Shown here in pieces: positions 18,288 to 27,956 of a DNA stretch of 64,000 bases; position 1 is the first letter of the stretch; the number at the start of each line of letters is the position of its first letter. Under the pieces are notes generated by a model, which saw nothing but the letters and a program-made list of their open reading frames with translations, was not told the DNA's origin and did not search any database. The stretch is from NCBI GenBank assembly GCA_903834135.1, contig CAILHZ010000018.1, positions 1 through 64,000 on the forward strand, in the 5' to 3' direction. This DNA comes from an uncultured Opitutia bacterium. GTDB taxonomy: Bacteria; Verrucomicrobiota; Verrucomicrobiia; Opitutales; Opitutaceae. The translations under genes and the position numbers were made by a program.

Positions 18288-20849
18288 TTAAGTCGTTTGC
18301 TCAGATTCAGCATTCTCAGTTAGCTGCACAAGACTTTTAAGTGAAGTAAAGTGGCGACTTAAATCAAAGTCCCCACCTATTCCGTCAATTAAGCGATCGA
18401 AGAGATCTCGTTTAGATTGTTTTAATACTTGGATACGCTCTTCGACAGTGCCAGCAGTTACCATACGATAGACGAAAACAGTATTTGTTTGGCCTATACG
18501 ATGCACGCGGTCAACAGCCTGAGCTTCTACAGCAGGATTCCACCAAGGATCTAGTAAAAAGACGTAATCTGCAGCATGAAGTGTAATTCCAGTACCAGCA
18601 GCTTTAAGTGAGACAAGCATCACAGCTGAACCAGAGGCCACTTGAAAATCATGCACTGGCTTTTGCCTATCTAACGTCATACCTGTGAGTTCATAGCGCG
18701 CTAGATCAGGGAAATGCTGAATCAAAGCACTTCGAACACGATTAAGTAAGAGTACGAACTGCGAAAAAATAACTACTTTATGTCCACTGCTCACCACTTC
18801 CACTAATTTCTCCATCAGCAGATTAATTTTACCTGAATCTGCTAAAGGAGCATCAAGCCAAGGCAGCATATCAGGATCGCAGCACGTCTGTCTTAAACGA
18901 GTAAGTAGAGCTAAAAAGCCAAAAGATTTTTCTCGCATAGCAGCACCTACGTCATCACCAAGACGGGATAAGCCCTCAGAGCAAATGCGAGCGTACTCTG
19001 CTTTTTGTACATCTGTGAGTGGACAAATCAGATCCATCTCGACTTTTTGAGGAAGCTCCTGGGCTACTTCACGTTTTGTACGTCTTAAAATAAATGGAGC
19101 AAGCTGTGCACGTAAACGAATGAGGGTGCCTTCGCGGTCATTATTTAAAGCGGATTCAAAACTTGCGCGTGAACCTAATAATCCAGGAAGTAAGAATCTA
19201 AAAATACTCCATAAGTCTAACTGTCTATTCTCAAGTGGAGTGCCAGTAAGAACAATTCGGTGTTTAGCTTTAACAGCAAAACATGTCTGGGTTACTTTCG
19301 CATCCGGATTTTTAATAAACTGTCCCTCATCTAGAATAACATATGTAAAGTCATGTTGATCTAAAAGCGCACGGTGTTTTCGTAGCTGCGTATAACTGGC
19401 TAACCAAATAACAGAATCAGAGCGCGTACTAAAATCATGTCCGGATTTTAATGTATCCACTAAAAGTTCTGGAAAAAATTTCGCGATTTCTTCTCTCCAT
19501 ACAGGGACAACACTCGCAGGACATACGACGAGACTTGGTTTGTCTGTAACAGGACGAGCAGACAATAAAGACAATATCTGAATCGTTTTTCCCAGACCCA
19601 TTTCATCTGCTAAAAGTCCGTGACAGCCTACGTCGCATAAATGATAAAGCCATTCAACACCACGTTTCTGATAAGGTCTTAACCAATCCTTAAGTACAGG
19701 GGGTGTTGTCTCGGCATTAAGTACATTCTTTCTCCAAGCAGCTACCTCAGGAGATAATGTTACCTTAAGCCGTGCATCATTAAATAAAGAAAAAACAATA
19801 TAAGGCGGCAATCCTCCACCCGACGGGACTTCATCTAGATTTTTCTTCCACGCGATATACGAAGTCCATTTATCTGCAGGTAACGCTACTATCCCAAGAT
19901 TTGGCAAAATGACAGGGCCGCCATCACGCTTAAGTAGCACAGCCACTTCAGTGTCTGTAAGCATGCGCTCACCCGCCCTAAAAATCCACCTTAAATTAAG
20001 TCCAACCTCATTACCTGGACTAGAACCAGTTGTGGTACTGCGTTCAGCAACGGCTTCGAGTTCAATAGTACGTGTGCCCTTGAGTAACTTCTGTGAGCGG
20101 TCATCAAGTTCGATTGTAAATATCTTATGCCATGCAGGCATTGTCACCTTTAGGAAATTAGGGATTTCAACTAATGATGCCAAAAGATAAACGCCTGTTT
20201 CTTGATCGTAATGGAAATGGGCCTTACGGGCATATGAAGCCAAGCCTATTAGCTTTGCTCGCTCACCCGAAGAGACATGACCATTACCATTCGCATGGGA
20301 TTCACGGCCTAACGCAGGAATGCGTGTTTTACCTGAGTTTTCCACCCAAAAGGCTTGAAAAGTTAATCCTGCAGATTTCGTTTTAAAGACAAGGACAAGA
20401 GGCCTATTTACTCCTGGTGCCGCAGGACGCTGAGCTGCAGCCATAGAAATAGTGCGTGAATTTGTATGCTCTGCTACAATTGAACCAGCAGGTCGTCTAC
20501 TTCCATCAGGAAGTGGTGATATCTCATCAGCTACCAACTCCTCTATCTCATGTAGGCCCGCTACAGCCAAGGCATGGGCTAGCTCCTTATCTGTAGAAGA
20601 AGACCTTACAGAGATACCTGACTCAGGCCATTCTACGACAGCGTATTCATCTTTTTTATCAATACGGCGATGAATAATCGCATCCTTATCGGTCAATTCT
20701 AACTCACGTACTTCACCTTCACGGTAGATTCTACGACCTTCTTCGAGTTGCTCAGCAGTGAATGCATCCGCCCAGTCATTTTCTAATCGTTCAAACCAGA
20801 ACTCAAGGGAGTGTGGCGTGTAGAAGCGTTTTGGACCGTGGGATAGCAT
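18288..20849 (-). CDS. SNF2-family helicase-like ATPase
   Basis: 853 residues. The N-terminal about 370 residues are a bacterial SNF2-associated region (FWFERLENDW, then a Trp/Tyr-rich domain). The SNF2 ATPase follows: Walker A DEMGLGKTIQ, motif Ia region SLVVCPASVVPVWREEI, motif II ILDEGQFIKNP, motif III LTGTPLENR, then the C-terminal lobe with SLKAAGTGITLHAADYVFLLDPWWNP and QAVDRVHRIGQT (motifs V and VI). The motif II is DEGQ rather than the usual DEAQ or DEAH, but the essential Asp-Glu remains. Such proteins move along double-stranded DNA or remodel RNA-polymerase or DNA-repair complexes; the specific role is unknown. Confidence 0.85.
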   Translation of the reverse strand: MLSHGPKRFYTPHSLEFWFERLENDWADAFTAEQLEEGRRIYREGEVRELELTDKDAIIHRRIDKKDEYAVVEWPESGISVRSSSTDKELAHALAVAGLHEIEELVADEISPLPDGSRRPAGSIVAEHTNSRTISMAAAQRPAAPGVNRPLVLVFKTKSAGLTFQAFWVENSGKTRIPALGRESHANGNGHVSSGERAKLIGLASYARKAHFHYDQETGVYLLASLVEIPNFLKVTMPAWHKIFTIELDDRSQKLLKGTRTIELEAVAERSTTTGSSPGNEVGLNLRWIFRAGERMLTDTEVAVLLKRDGGPVILPNLGIVALPADKWTSYIAWKKNLDEVPSGGGLPPYIVFSLFNDARLKVTLSPEVAAWRKNVLNAETTPPVLKDWLRPYQKRGVEWLYHLCDVGCHGLLADEMGLGKTIQILSLLSARPVTDKPSLVVCPASVVPVWREEIAKFFPELLVDTLKSGHDFSTRSDSVIWLASYTQLRKHRALLDQHDFTYVILDEGQFIKNPDAKVTQTCFAVKAKHRIVLTGTPLENRQLDLWSIFRFLLPGLLGSRASFESALNNDREGTLIRLRAQLAPFILRRTKREVAQELPQKVEMDLICPLTDVQKAEYARICSEGLSRLGDDVGAAMREKSFGFLALLTRLRQTCCDPDMLPWLDAPLADSGKINLLMEKLVEVVSSGHKVVIFSQFVLLLNRVRSALIQHFPDLARYELTGMTLDRQKPVHDFQVASGSAVMLVSLKAAGTGITLHAADYVFLLDPWWNPAVEAQAVDRVHRIGQTNTVFVYRMVTAGTVEERIQVLKQSKRDLFDRLIDGIGGDFDLSRHFTSLKSLVQLTENAESEQTT

Positions 20850-21043
20850 CCGCTAAAGGTAAGGACGTTAGCGTTGCTTATAGGGGTGCTGCAACCCAAA
20901 TTTACTCTGAAACAGCATTCTTTTGATAGGGTGTAATATTTGACACAATTAGGTTACATTATTACAAGAAAGCGTAATTTATCAGCCAGCCTGACTTTAC
21001 AGCTTGCGGCATTCCTAAGAGCGGTTTGCGTAGTACACGTAGC

Positions 21044-23689
21044 ATGTCGTTTTACGATATACTCAGTAAAAACTTATTATCCTATTTTTCGATGCCGAGC
21101 GCACCTTCAAACACCACGTTATACACGCTAAACGAGGCTGAACTCTTTACTCAGCTAGGCAGCTCGGCCACGGGCCTAACTAGCGAGCAAGCAAGTACGA
21201 TTCTTGAAAAAGTAGGGCCCAATACAGTTGCAGCTGGAGAAAAAAAGTCAGTGGCTGGTGATCTTTTCGAGCGCTGTAAAAATCCACTTGTCATACAATT
21301 ACTGATTATCGCAGCTCTTTGCTATGCAACCGGTGATATACCCTCCACGATTGTCGTTTCTGGAATGGTTCTTTTAAGCGTAATTCTATCCTACGTTCAA
21401 GAAAGACGATCATCGCAAGCTGTAGAAAAACTACAGAAGATGGTTAAAACAAACGCGATTGTTGTACGCAATTCAAAGGAAACTGAAATTCCTTTAGATG
21501 AAGTCGTCCCTGGCGATATCGTTATACTAGCAGCAGGTAGCATTATTCCTGCAGATTTACGCATTCTGTCAGCAAAAGACTTCTTCGTTACGCAATCAGC
21601 ACTTACAGGCGAATCAATGCCCGTGGAAAAATTAGCTGATTCTGCTCAACCTGCAAACCGCGTTTCTTTTGAATGCACCAATGCTGTATTCATGGGAAGC
21701 AACGTATTAAGCGGCTCAGCTCGAGCTATTGTTTTAGCAACAGGTGCTAATACATACTTTGGTTCCCTGGCTGAAAAGCTTCTATCGAAACGTGAAACAA
21801 CCAGCTTTGACAAGGGAGTTCAAAGTTTCACCTGGCTGATGATTCGCTTCATGGTAGTAATGGTTTCTGTGGTGTTTTTAATCGTTGGTCTTAAAAGCCA
21901 CAGTCAACATCACTGGATTGATGCTCTTTTATTTGCTCTTTCAGTTGCCGTAGGTCTTACCCCTGAAATGTTGCCGATGATTATGACGGTGTGTCTGTCT
22001 AAAGGAGCATTAATGATGTCACGCAAGAAGGTCATCGTTAAACATCTACACGCCATCCAGAACTTCGGAGCCATGGATATCCTGTGCACAGATAAGACAG
22101 GTACGCTAACCCAAGATCATGTTGTCTTAGAGAGGTATGTAGATGTTACTAATCGCATTAGTGAAGACGTACTTAGGTACGCTTACATGAATAGCTTTTA
22201 CCAGACAGGACTTCGTAATCTTTTAGATCGAGCAATTCTTTCCCACAGTGATTTAGATGTAGAACGCAATTGTAAGAAGGTAGATGAAATTCCATTTGAT
22301 TTTAAACGTCGTAGAATGTCGGTTGTAATCGATTACGAAGATCGCCACGTACTCATCTGTAAAGGAGCTGTAGAAGAAGTCGTTAATGCCTGCGATAACT
22401 ACCAAGTAGATGAAGACATCAATCCTCTCATCCAACTAATTCGAGATGATATACTAGATGAATACCGCAGCTTGAGCGCACAGGGCTACCGCGTACTTGC
22501 GATTGCTTACCGTGAGTTTGACAGGACCAAGCAAAGTTTCAGTTTACATGATGAGTCCGAACTCATCTTGTTGGGTTATGTAGCTTTCTTTGATCCACCT
22601 AAAGAAACCTCAGCACGAGCGATCGAAGGCCTTCAAAAAGCAGGTGTAACTGTTAAGATTCTTACAGGAGATAATGAACTCGTCACACGAAAAGTCTGTG
22701 AAGATGTGCATCTTGATATAACGAAAATTATCACCGGTCCACAGTTATCACTCCTATCTGAAGAAGCCTTTGCAGAAGAAGTAAGTCACTGCAACGTACT
22801 CGCTCGTTTGACTCCAGATCAAAAAGAAAAAGTCATAAAGGTCTTACGATCCAAAGGGCATGTCGTAGGCTTTATGGGTGACGGCATCAATGATGTGCTA
22901 GCAATGAAGGCAGCTGATGTAGGCATTTCTGTGGATACAGCTGTAGATGTCGCAAAAGAATCTGCAGATTTAATTTTATTAGAGAAAAGCCTTCTTGTTT
23001 TAGAAGAGGGCATTCTTGAGGGCCGCAAGGTATTTGGTAATATCATTAAATACATAAAAATGGGCGCTAGTTCCAACTTTGGTAACATGTTTAGTTACTT
23101 AGGCAGTAGCTTCATGCTTAAATTCCTTCCTATGGAACCTATACAAGTCTTAGTGAATAATCTTCTCTATGATGTTTCCCAAGTAGGTATTCCTCTCGAC
23201 AATGTTGACGCTGAATATACTGAAAAACCAAGACGCTGGAATATTAGAAGTATCCAAAACTTTATGTTTTTTATTGGGCCAATTAGTTCAATTTTCGATT
23301 ATGCAACGTTCTTTCTTATGCTCTACTACTTTAATTGTAAGGCGTGGGAGCTACCGGGAACGAGTATCTTAGATAAAGAACATTACGAAAAACTCTTCCA
23401 CACCGCATGGTTTGTTGAATCTTTAGTCACACAAACCTTGATTGTTCATATTATTCGTACACGTAAGATTCCATTCTTTCAAAGCAGAGCAAGTACCCCG
23501 ATGATGTTGACTACGATATCAATCATGGCAATTGGCGCTTGGCTTCCTTTCTCGCCCCTAGCTACATTCCTAGGCCTAGTTCCTCTACCAGCTGTGTTCT
23601 TTGCCTGGCTAGCCCTCATTACTCTGCTCTATAGTGTACTCACTCATTTGGTTAAGACTTGGTTCTATAGAAGATTCGGCATGGACTGA
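21044..23689 (+). CDS. mgtA: MgtA-type Mg2+-importing P-type ATPase
   Basis: About 881 residues from the ATG at 21044 (a TTG at 21026 is also in frame but less likely). P-type IIIB hallmarks: A-domain TGES in SALTGESMPVEK, phosphorylation site D350 in CTDKTGTLTQDH, hinge TGDNELVTRKV, MGDGINDVLAMKAADVGISVDTAVDVAKESAD, and the Mg2+-family membrane segment MGASSNFGNMFSYLGSSF, followed by NNLLYDVSQVGIPLDNVD. MgtA-type pumps bring Mg2+ into the cell down its gradient at ATP cost. An EIIA-like gene follows by 36 bp. The 20850-21043 region upstream has GTTACA and TGTAAT hexamers, but not at the 11-bp spacing. Confidence 0.9.
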   Translation: MSFYDILSKNLLSYFSMPSAPSNTTLYTLNEAELFTQLGSSATGLTSEQASTILEKVGPNTVAAGEKKSVAGDLFERCKNPLVIQLLIIAALCYATGDIPSTIVVSGMVLLSVILSYVQERRSSQAVEKLQKMVKTNAIVVRNSKETEIPLDEVVPGDIVILAAGSIIPADLRILSAKDFFVTQSALTGESMPVEKLADSAQPANRVSFECTNAVFMGSNVLSGSARAIVLATGANTYFGSLAEKLLSKRETTSFDKGVQSFTWLMIRFMVVMVSVVFLIVGLKSHSQHHWIDALLFALSVAVGLTPEMLPMIMTVCLSKGALMMSRKKVIVKHLHAIQNFGAMDILCTDKTGTLTQDHVVLERYVDVTNRISEDVLRYAYMNSFYQTGLRNLLDRAILSHSDLDVERNCKKVDEIPFDFKRRRMSVVIDYEDRHVLICKGAVEEVVNACDNYQVDEDINPLIQLIRDDILDEYRSLSAQGYRVLAIAYREFDRTKQSFSLHDESELILLGYVAFFDPPKETSARAIEGLQKAGVTVKILTGDNELVTRKVCEDVHLDITKIITGPQLSLLSEEAFAEEVSHCNVLARLTPDQKEKVIKVLRSKGHVVGFMGDGINDVLAMKAADVGISVDTAVDVAKESADLILLEKSLLVLEEGILEGRKVFGNIIKYIKMGASSNFGNMFSYLGSSFMLKFLPMEPIQVLVNNLLYDVSQVGIPLDNVDAEYTEKPRRWNIRSIQNFMFFIGPISSIFDYATFFLMLYYFNCKAWELPGTSILDKEHYEKLFHTAWFVESLVTQTLIVHIIRTRKIPFFQSRASTPMMLTTISIMAIGAWLPFSPLATFLGLVPLPAVFFAWLALITLLYSVLTHLVKTWFYRRFGMD

Positions 23690-23725
23690 TGCTCTGTATC
23701 CATTTAGTTTCAAACATTCTTCACT

Positions 23726-24529
23726 ATGCGCAGTATACTCACAGCTCTACAAGATGGCCGCTTATTTGAACTTCCCGAAGGGGCAGACAAAGCACGCGTA
23801 CTCGCGTTTTTAGCCCGTATCTTAGATGCTAATCCAAATATTGAGTCAGGTATAGATGCTGGTGATGAAGTAGTAAGACGCGAACAAGAAGGCAATACGG
23901 CAGTCGGCCTTGGCGTGGCCGTCCCTCATGTACGCGGCAGAAAAGAAGAAGGTGAACTCTTCTGCGCTATTGGTTGGTCTGCTCAAGGAGTAAACTATCT
24001 AGCTTCAGATGATAAACCTGTGCACTTAGTGGTCATGTATTATATTCCAGGAGCACAGAAAAACATCTACTTAAAGGAAATTTCGAGTTTAGTAAAAGCG
24101 ATTAAGAAAAGTGGCGGTATAGAACCAATTTCAGGAGCTACAGATTTAAACGCCGTAAGAAATCAGCTCTTAGATTGGGTTAGCTCTGGTTTAGGCGATG
24201 CAGGTCCAGAATCTGTAGCACGCATGATTCGTCTTGAGGTACGAACCGCACAAGCAAGTCATGAACCAGCTTCCGAGATTTCAATTCCGGCACCTACTGA
24301 CGGCTCTAAGGTAAACTCATTTAACGTTCTAATCACCCCTACTACTTCATACGTATTAGGACCAGACAGTGAATGGACAAGAAACCTAGAAAAAGATCCT
24401 CAATTAAGTAATAAGTTGGCTGCGGGACATACTTTTAGCTTACCAGGTTTTTCAATCATAGTTACCTCCTCAAAAGTTTACCCTGCAGCTCGTATTCTTT
24501 ATGAATGCGTAGCTGTACATGTAGGTTAA
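23726..24529 (+). CDS. EIIA type-2 (fructose/PtsN-like) domain protein
   Basis: 267 residues. Residues 1-150 match the PTS EIIA type-2 fold, with GNTAVGLGVAVPHVRG, in which H68 is the expected phosphorylation site. Residues about 175-267 are an extra C-terminal domain that I do not recognise. No EIIB, EIIC, HPr or EI gene is nearby. The gene follows the Mg2+ ATPase gene by 36 bp and probably shares its message. This suggests a regulatory role, as for PtsN-like proteins that act on ion transporters, rather than sugar uptake. That link is inferred from gene order only. Confidence 0.75.
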   Translation: MRSILTALQDGRLFELPEGADKARVLAFLARILDANPNIESGIDAGDEVVRREQEGNTAVGLGVAVPHVRGRKEEGELFCAIGWSAQGVNYLASDDKPVHLVVMYYIPGAQKNIYLKEISSLVKAIKKSGGIEPISGATDLNAVRNQLLDWVSSGLGDAGPESVARMIRLEVRTAQASHEPASEISIPAPTDGSKVNSFNVLITPTTSYVLGPDSEWTRNLEKDPQLSNKLAAGHTFSLPGFSIIVTSSKVYPAARILYECVAVHVG

Positions 24530-24587
24530 TAAGTAAGTCTAGTCATACATTTGTAACATACGAATAAGGCTGGTCATTCATTCGTAA

Positions 24588-24642
24588 TGTAGCGTAATTG
24601 TGACAGAATCGTAACGCTTACGCCATGTGAATAAGTTATATT
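24588..24642 (+). promoter_or_regulatory. Pho-box-like repeat and -10 of the lipid-remodelling operon
   Basis: TGTAGC, TGTGAC and CGTAAC begin at 24588, 24599 and 24610, exactly 11 bp apart and in the direction of transcription. TATATT at 24637-24642 is a good -10. It lies 21 bp after the third unit, and 10 bp after a degenerate fourth position (CGCCAT, 24621-24626). An isolated TGTAAC at 24552 is out of phase. Confidence 0.6.
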
Positions 24643-24669
24643 GCAGGAAGACTTTATGTTCTTCTGCAT

Positions 24670-25827
24670 GTGAAAATCGCTTTTGTAACTGAAACCTTTC
24701 CTCCTGAAATCAACGGAGTAGCAATGACCTTTGGGGTTATTACTCGTGAGCTGGCTCGACGACACTCAGTTACAGTTTATAGACCTACACGTACAGATCT
24801 TAAAACGCGCGAAAAGCAAACTGGTATAAATGAAGTATTTCTACCAGGTCTACCTATACCCCGCTATCCTGAGTTGCGTCTTGGTTTTCCAGCGCATTCA
24901 AAACTAGAAAAACTGTGGATAGAAAATAGACCCGATCTAGTGCATGTGGCCACCGAAGGCCCGCTGGGCGCATCAGCTATCACAGTTGCACGTAATCTAG
25001 GAATTGCAGTCACCTCTAGTTTCCATACAAACTTTCACACTTACACAAAACACTACGGAATTGGCGCACTCAAAAGTGTAGCCATCTGGTGGCTAAGACG
25101 TGTTCATAATCGCACCTTAGCAACTTTCACACCCACAGAAGAATTACTGAAAGAACTTCATGCTGAAGGCTTCAAAAATCTAGCAATTTTATCACGTGGA
25201 GTGGACACAACTCAGTTTGGTACTCAGCGCAGATCTGAAGAATTAAGACAGAGCTGGGGTGCAAAACCAACAGATCCTGTTGTTGTACATGTTGGTCGTA
25301 TGGCCCCTGAAAAGAACTATCCCCTTCTTTTTAAGGCGTATGAACGCATGAAGGATATCGCACCTAATACGATTTTCGTAATGGTGGGAGACGGACCTTT
25401 AAAATCTCAGCTTGCTAGAGAATTTCCGAGTGCAGTTTTTACAGGGTTTGTGTCCCGCGATGACCTAGCTAAGCACTATGCTTCAGCTGATATTTACATT
25501 CATGCGAGTTTATCGGAAACTTTTGGTAATGTACTCACAGAGGCCATGGCTAGTGGCTTAGCTACTGTATCGTTTGATTATGCTGCAACTAGAAAATTCG
25601 TGGTAAATGGCAAAAACGGACTCTGCGTAGATACCGATGATAGCATTGGTTTTATCAAAGCTTCAGAACAACTTGTACGAGATGCAGGGTTAAGAATTAA
25701 TATGGCAAACGAAGCAAACGCTTCAGTTAAAAATCAGTCTTGGGAAAAAGTAATTAGTCACTTTGAGGAGCAGCTCATTGAAATTGTTAATAATTTTTAT
25801 AAAAAGCCGGCTAATACTATTAAATGA
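24670..25827 (+). CDS. GT4 glycosyltransferase, probable glycolipid synthase
   Basis: 385 residues from a GTG start (the ATG nearby is followed at once by a stop). The GT4/GT-B pattern is clear: MKIAFVTETFPPEINGVA at the N-terminus, FHTNFHTYTKHYG, FTPTEELLKELHAEGF, SRGVDTTQFG, HVGRMAPEKNYPLLFKA, VMVGDGPLKSQL, and the E-x7-E nucleotide-sugar motif in HASLSETFGNVLTEAMASGL. It resembles the SqdX, alpha-mannosyl and DAG-glycosyl transferases of phosphate-stressed bacteria. It heads an operon with a GT28 MGDG-synthase-like enzyme, a lipid kinase and a PlcP-like phosphoesterase, so I infer transfer of a sugar to diacylglycerol or to a glycolipid. Sugar and acceptor are not determined. Confidence 0.75.
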   Translation: MKIAFVTETFPPEINGVAMTFGVITRELARRHSVTVYRPTRTDLKTREKQTGINEVFLPGLPIPRYPELRLGFPAHSKLEKLWIENRPDLVHVATEGPLGASAITVARNLGIAVTSSFHTNFHTYTKHYGIGALKSVAIWWLRRVHNRTLATFTPTEELLKELHAEGFKNLAILSRGVDTTQFGTQRRSEELRQSWGAKPTDPVVVHVGRMAPEKNYPLLFKAYERMKDIAPNTIFVMVGDGPLKSQLAREFPSAVFTGFVSRDDLAKHYASADIYIHASLSETFGNVLTEAMASGLATVSFDYAATRKFVVNGKNGLCVDTDDSIGFIKASEQLVRDAGLRINMANEANASVKNQSWEKVISHFEEQLIEIVNNFYKKPANTIK

Positions 25828-26960
25828 GTCTCACATTACAGTCAGATCTTTCGACAAAAATTTGCACTAAGGTGCTAATCTTAACCGCAGGATACGGCGA
25901 AGGACATAATGCTGCAGCACGTGCACTTTCCTCTGCAAGTGAAGAATTATCCCCTGGTTCTTCAGCAGTTGTAGATCTTTTTAGTATAGCGTCACCTAAA
26001 TTCAATGATGTAGCGCGAAAACTCTACATCCAAATGATAAATAAAACACCCCATCTTTGGAGTGCCGCATACAGTTGGATGGATACATCTAAACTGCTTC
26101 CCAAAATTATAAAATCAATGAAGCGTGAGCATAGGCTTCTCTTAGAAATTATCACAAAAGAGAAACCTGATGTTATATGCAGTACATACCCCGTTTATGC
26201 TTTCTTGATCGAGAATCTAAGAAATGAAGGTAAGCTTAATATTGCTCACTACAATATTGTCACCGATTCAATCAGTATAAATTCTCTATGGTGGAAAGCT
26301 GGAGCGCACGGTTGGTTTGTACCCAATCAAGACTCGGCAGATTTCATGATAGAGAAAGGTGTAGAGAGGTCAAAAATTCATAATAGCGGCTTCCCAGTAA
26401 ATCCGTTTTTTTCTCTTAATAAAGATATTCTTAAGCGCTCAAGTCTTACACAGGGAAGTGCGCCTAGAGTACTTTATATTATCAACTCTGGAACACGATA
26501 TGCGGAAGAAACAGCATCAGCACTACTTGCACAAAATGATTGGGAAATTACATGTGCTGTTGGGCGTGATGAATCACTCAAAGCTAAACTAACAGCCAAA
26601 GCTCAAGGCCGTTTAAGACCAGCAAGTATACTTGGTTGGACAAATACAATTCCTGAACTACTTATGACACATCACGTCGTGGTAAGCAAAGCAGGAGGAG
26701 CTACAACCCAAGAAGCTATTGCTGCATGCTGTCCGATGATCGTAAATCAAATCGTCCCAGGACAAGAGGAAGGTAACTACGAATTATTGAGGCGTCGAAA
26801 TATAGGCTCACTTTCTCAGACACCTGAGGAAGTAATCTCGTCTCTTAGGAACGCATTTTCAAATTCCGGAAACGTTTGGGAATCGTGGCATAATTCACTA
26901 ATGACACTCACCCAGCCTAAAGCGGCATATACGATAATCAATCACTTGATGAAGAGTTAA
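25824..26960 (+). CDS. MGDG-synthase-like GT28 glycosyltransferase
   Basis: 378 residues. The N-terminal half matches the MGDG synthase N-domain (VLILTAGYGEGHNAAARAL, KPDVICSTYPVYAFLIENL, YNIVTDSISINSLWWKAGAHGWFVPN). The C-terminal half holds the GT28 UDP-sugar site (VVVSKAGGATTQEAIAACCPMIVN, then PGQEEGNYELL). The enzyme class adds a hexose to diacylglycerol to make monoglycosyl-DAG. Translation starts inside the ATGA that ends the GT4 gene, so the two are coupled. Either glycosyltransferase could make the first sugar and the other extend it. Sugar donor unknown. Confidence 0.8.
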   Translation: MSLTLQSDLSTKICTKVLILTAGYGEGHNAAARALSSASEELSPGSSAVVDLFSIASPKFNDVARKLYIQMINKTPHLWSAAYSWMDTSKLLPKIIKSMKREHRLLLEIITKEKPDVICSTYPVYAFLIENLRNEGKLNIAHYNIVTDSISINSLWWKAGAHGWFVPNQDSADFMIEKGVERSKIHNSGFPVNPFFSLNKDILKRSSLTQGSAPRVLYIINSGTRYAEETASALLAQNDWEITCAVGRDESLKAKLTAKAQGRLRPASILGWTNTIPELLMTHHVVVSKAGGATTQEAIAACCPMIVNQIVPGQEEGNYELLRRRNIGSLSQTPEEVISSLRNAFSNSGNVWESWHNSLMTLTQPKAAYTIINHLMKS

Positions 26961-26990
26961 TTAAAATTCGTACCTATTTCTAATAATCAA

Positions 26991-27863
26991 ATGAAAATTC
27001 ACTTCATTATAAATCCAAAATCGGGACGAAAAGGTGCATTACGTCTTTTACCTGTAATCGAAGAATTTTCTAGAACATATAAGTTATCTAGCACCATAGC
27101 ATTAACTCAAGGACCAGGACATGCAACTACACTAGCTAGAGAAGCTGTAAATCAAGGATTTGAACGCATCGTAGCTGTAGGTGGTGACGGTACGATGAAC
27201 GAAGTAGCTCAAGCTCTACTGCATCAGAATTCAGCTCTAGGATTATTGCCCTGCGGTTCTGGTAATGGACTAGCCCGTTTTCTTAAACTTCCTACGTCCC
27301 CTATTGAAGCACTTAAAATTGCTACATCTAAAAACTCTTACATAAAAAAAATTGATACTGGCAGTGTAAATGGTCTACCGTTTTTCAACGTTATGGGTCT
27401 AGGACTCGATGCAGATGTAAGTCGTAGATTTAATTTACTACCAAAACGTGGCCTACCTTCATACACAAAAGCTGCAATACAGGCGTTTATCGGACGTAAA
27501 ACAGAGCATTGCGACATACAGTGCGATGGTAATGCATATCCCTTAGATATTCTCTTAATCAGTATAGCTAATTCAAACCAATACGGAAATGGAGCCATAA
27601 TTGCTCCTAACGCTCTAGTAGACGATGGACTACTCGATTTAATCGCAATTAAACCTATTGGAATAATGGGTGCCCTATCACTTGCCTCCAAGCTTTTTGC
27701 TGGGACTATCGATAAGAGTGTATTTGTAAAACGCATAGAAGGTCGACGTTTTAACATACAAAGAGCACAACCGGGTTTAATTCACACAGATGGAGAAAGC
27801 CACGATACAGGTGCCTTAGTAAAAGTTGAAATCATTAGCAGCAGCCTACGCATAGCCTGTTAG
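26991..27863 (+). CDS. Diacylglycerol/lipid kinase (YegS/DagK family)
   Basis: 290 residues of the DAG-kinase catalytic family: FIINPKSGRKG at the start, AVGGDGTMNEVAQAL (G64-T68, nucleotide site), LGLLPCGSGNGLARFLKL, FNVMGLGLDADVSRRF, and a C-terminal beta sandwich with VDDGLLDLIAI and PGLIHTDGESHDTG. It starts 30 bp after the GT28 gene. In this setting it may rephosphorylate DAG released by the PlcP-like enzyme and so return it to phosphatidic acid, or it may phosphorylate another lipid such as a sphingoid base. Family assignment is firm; substrate is open. Confidence 0.8.
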   Translation: MKIHFIINPKSGRKGALRLLPVIEEFSRTYKLSSTIALTQGPGHATTLAREAVNQGFERIVAVGGDGTMNEVAQALLHQNSALGLLPCGSGNGLARFLKLPTSPIEALKIATSKNSYIKKIDTGSVNGLPFFNVMGLGLDADVSRRFNLLPKRGLPSYTKAAIQAFIGRKTEHCDIQCDGNAYPLDILLISIANSNQYGNGAIIAPNALVDDGLLDLIAIKPIGIMGALSLASKLFAGTIDKSVFVKRIEGRRFNIQRAQPGLIHTDGESHDTGALVKVEIISSSLRIAC

Positions 27864-27956
27864 AACAAACTTATAGATCAAAAAAAGAAGTCAAAAATCT
27901 TAAAAGATAAAACCCAGCAAGAGTCTTTTTCATTAACGCTTTAGCCAATTAAAGAC

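Noticed and set aside
20930-20985. TTGACA, TGTAAT and GTTACA hexamers upstream of the Mg2+ ATPase gene as a Pho site or sigma-70 promoter
   Set aside because: The hexamers are not 11 bp apart, and no good -10 lies 16-18 bp past TTGACA.
24670-25827. GT4 enzyme as SqdX (sulfoquinovosyl transferase)
   Set aside because: Sequence resemblance exists, but no SqdB gene is nearby; kept as a general lipid glycosyltransferase.
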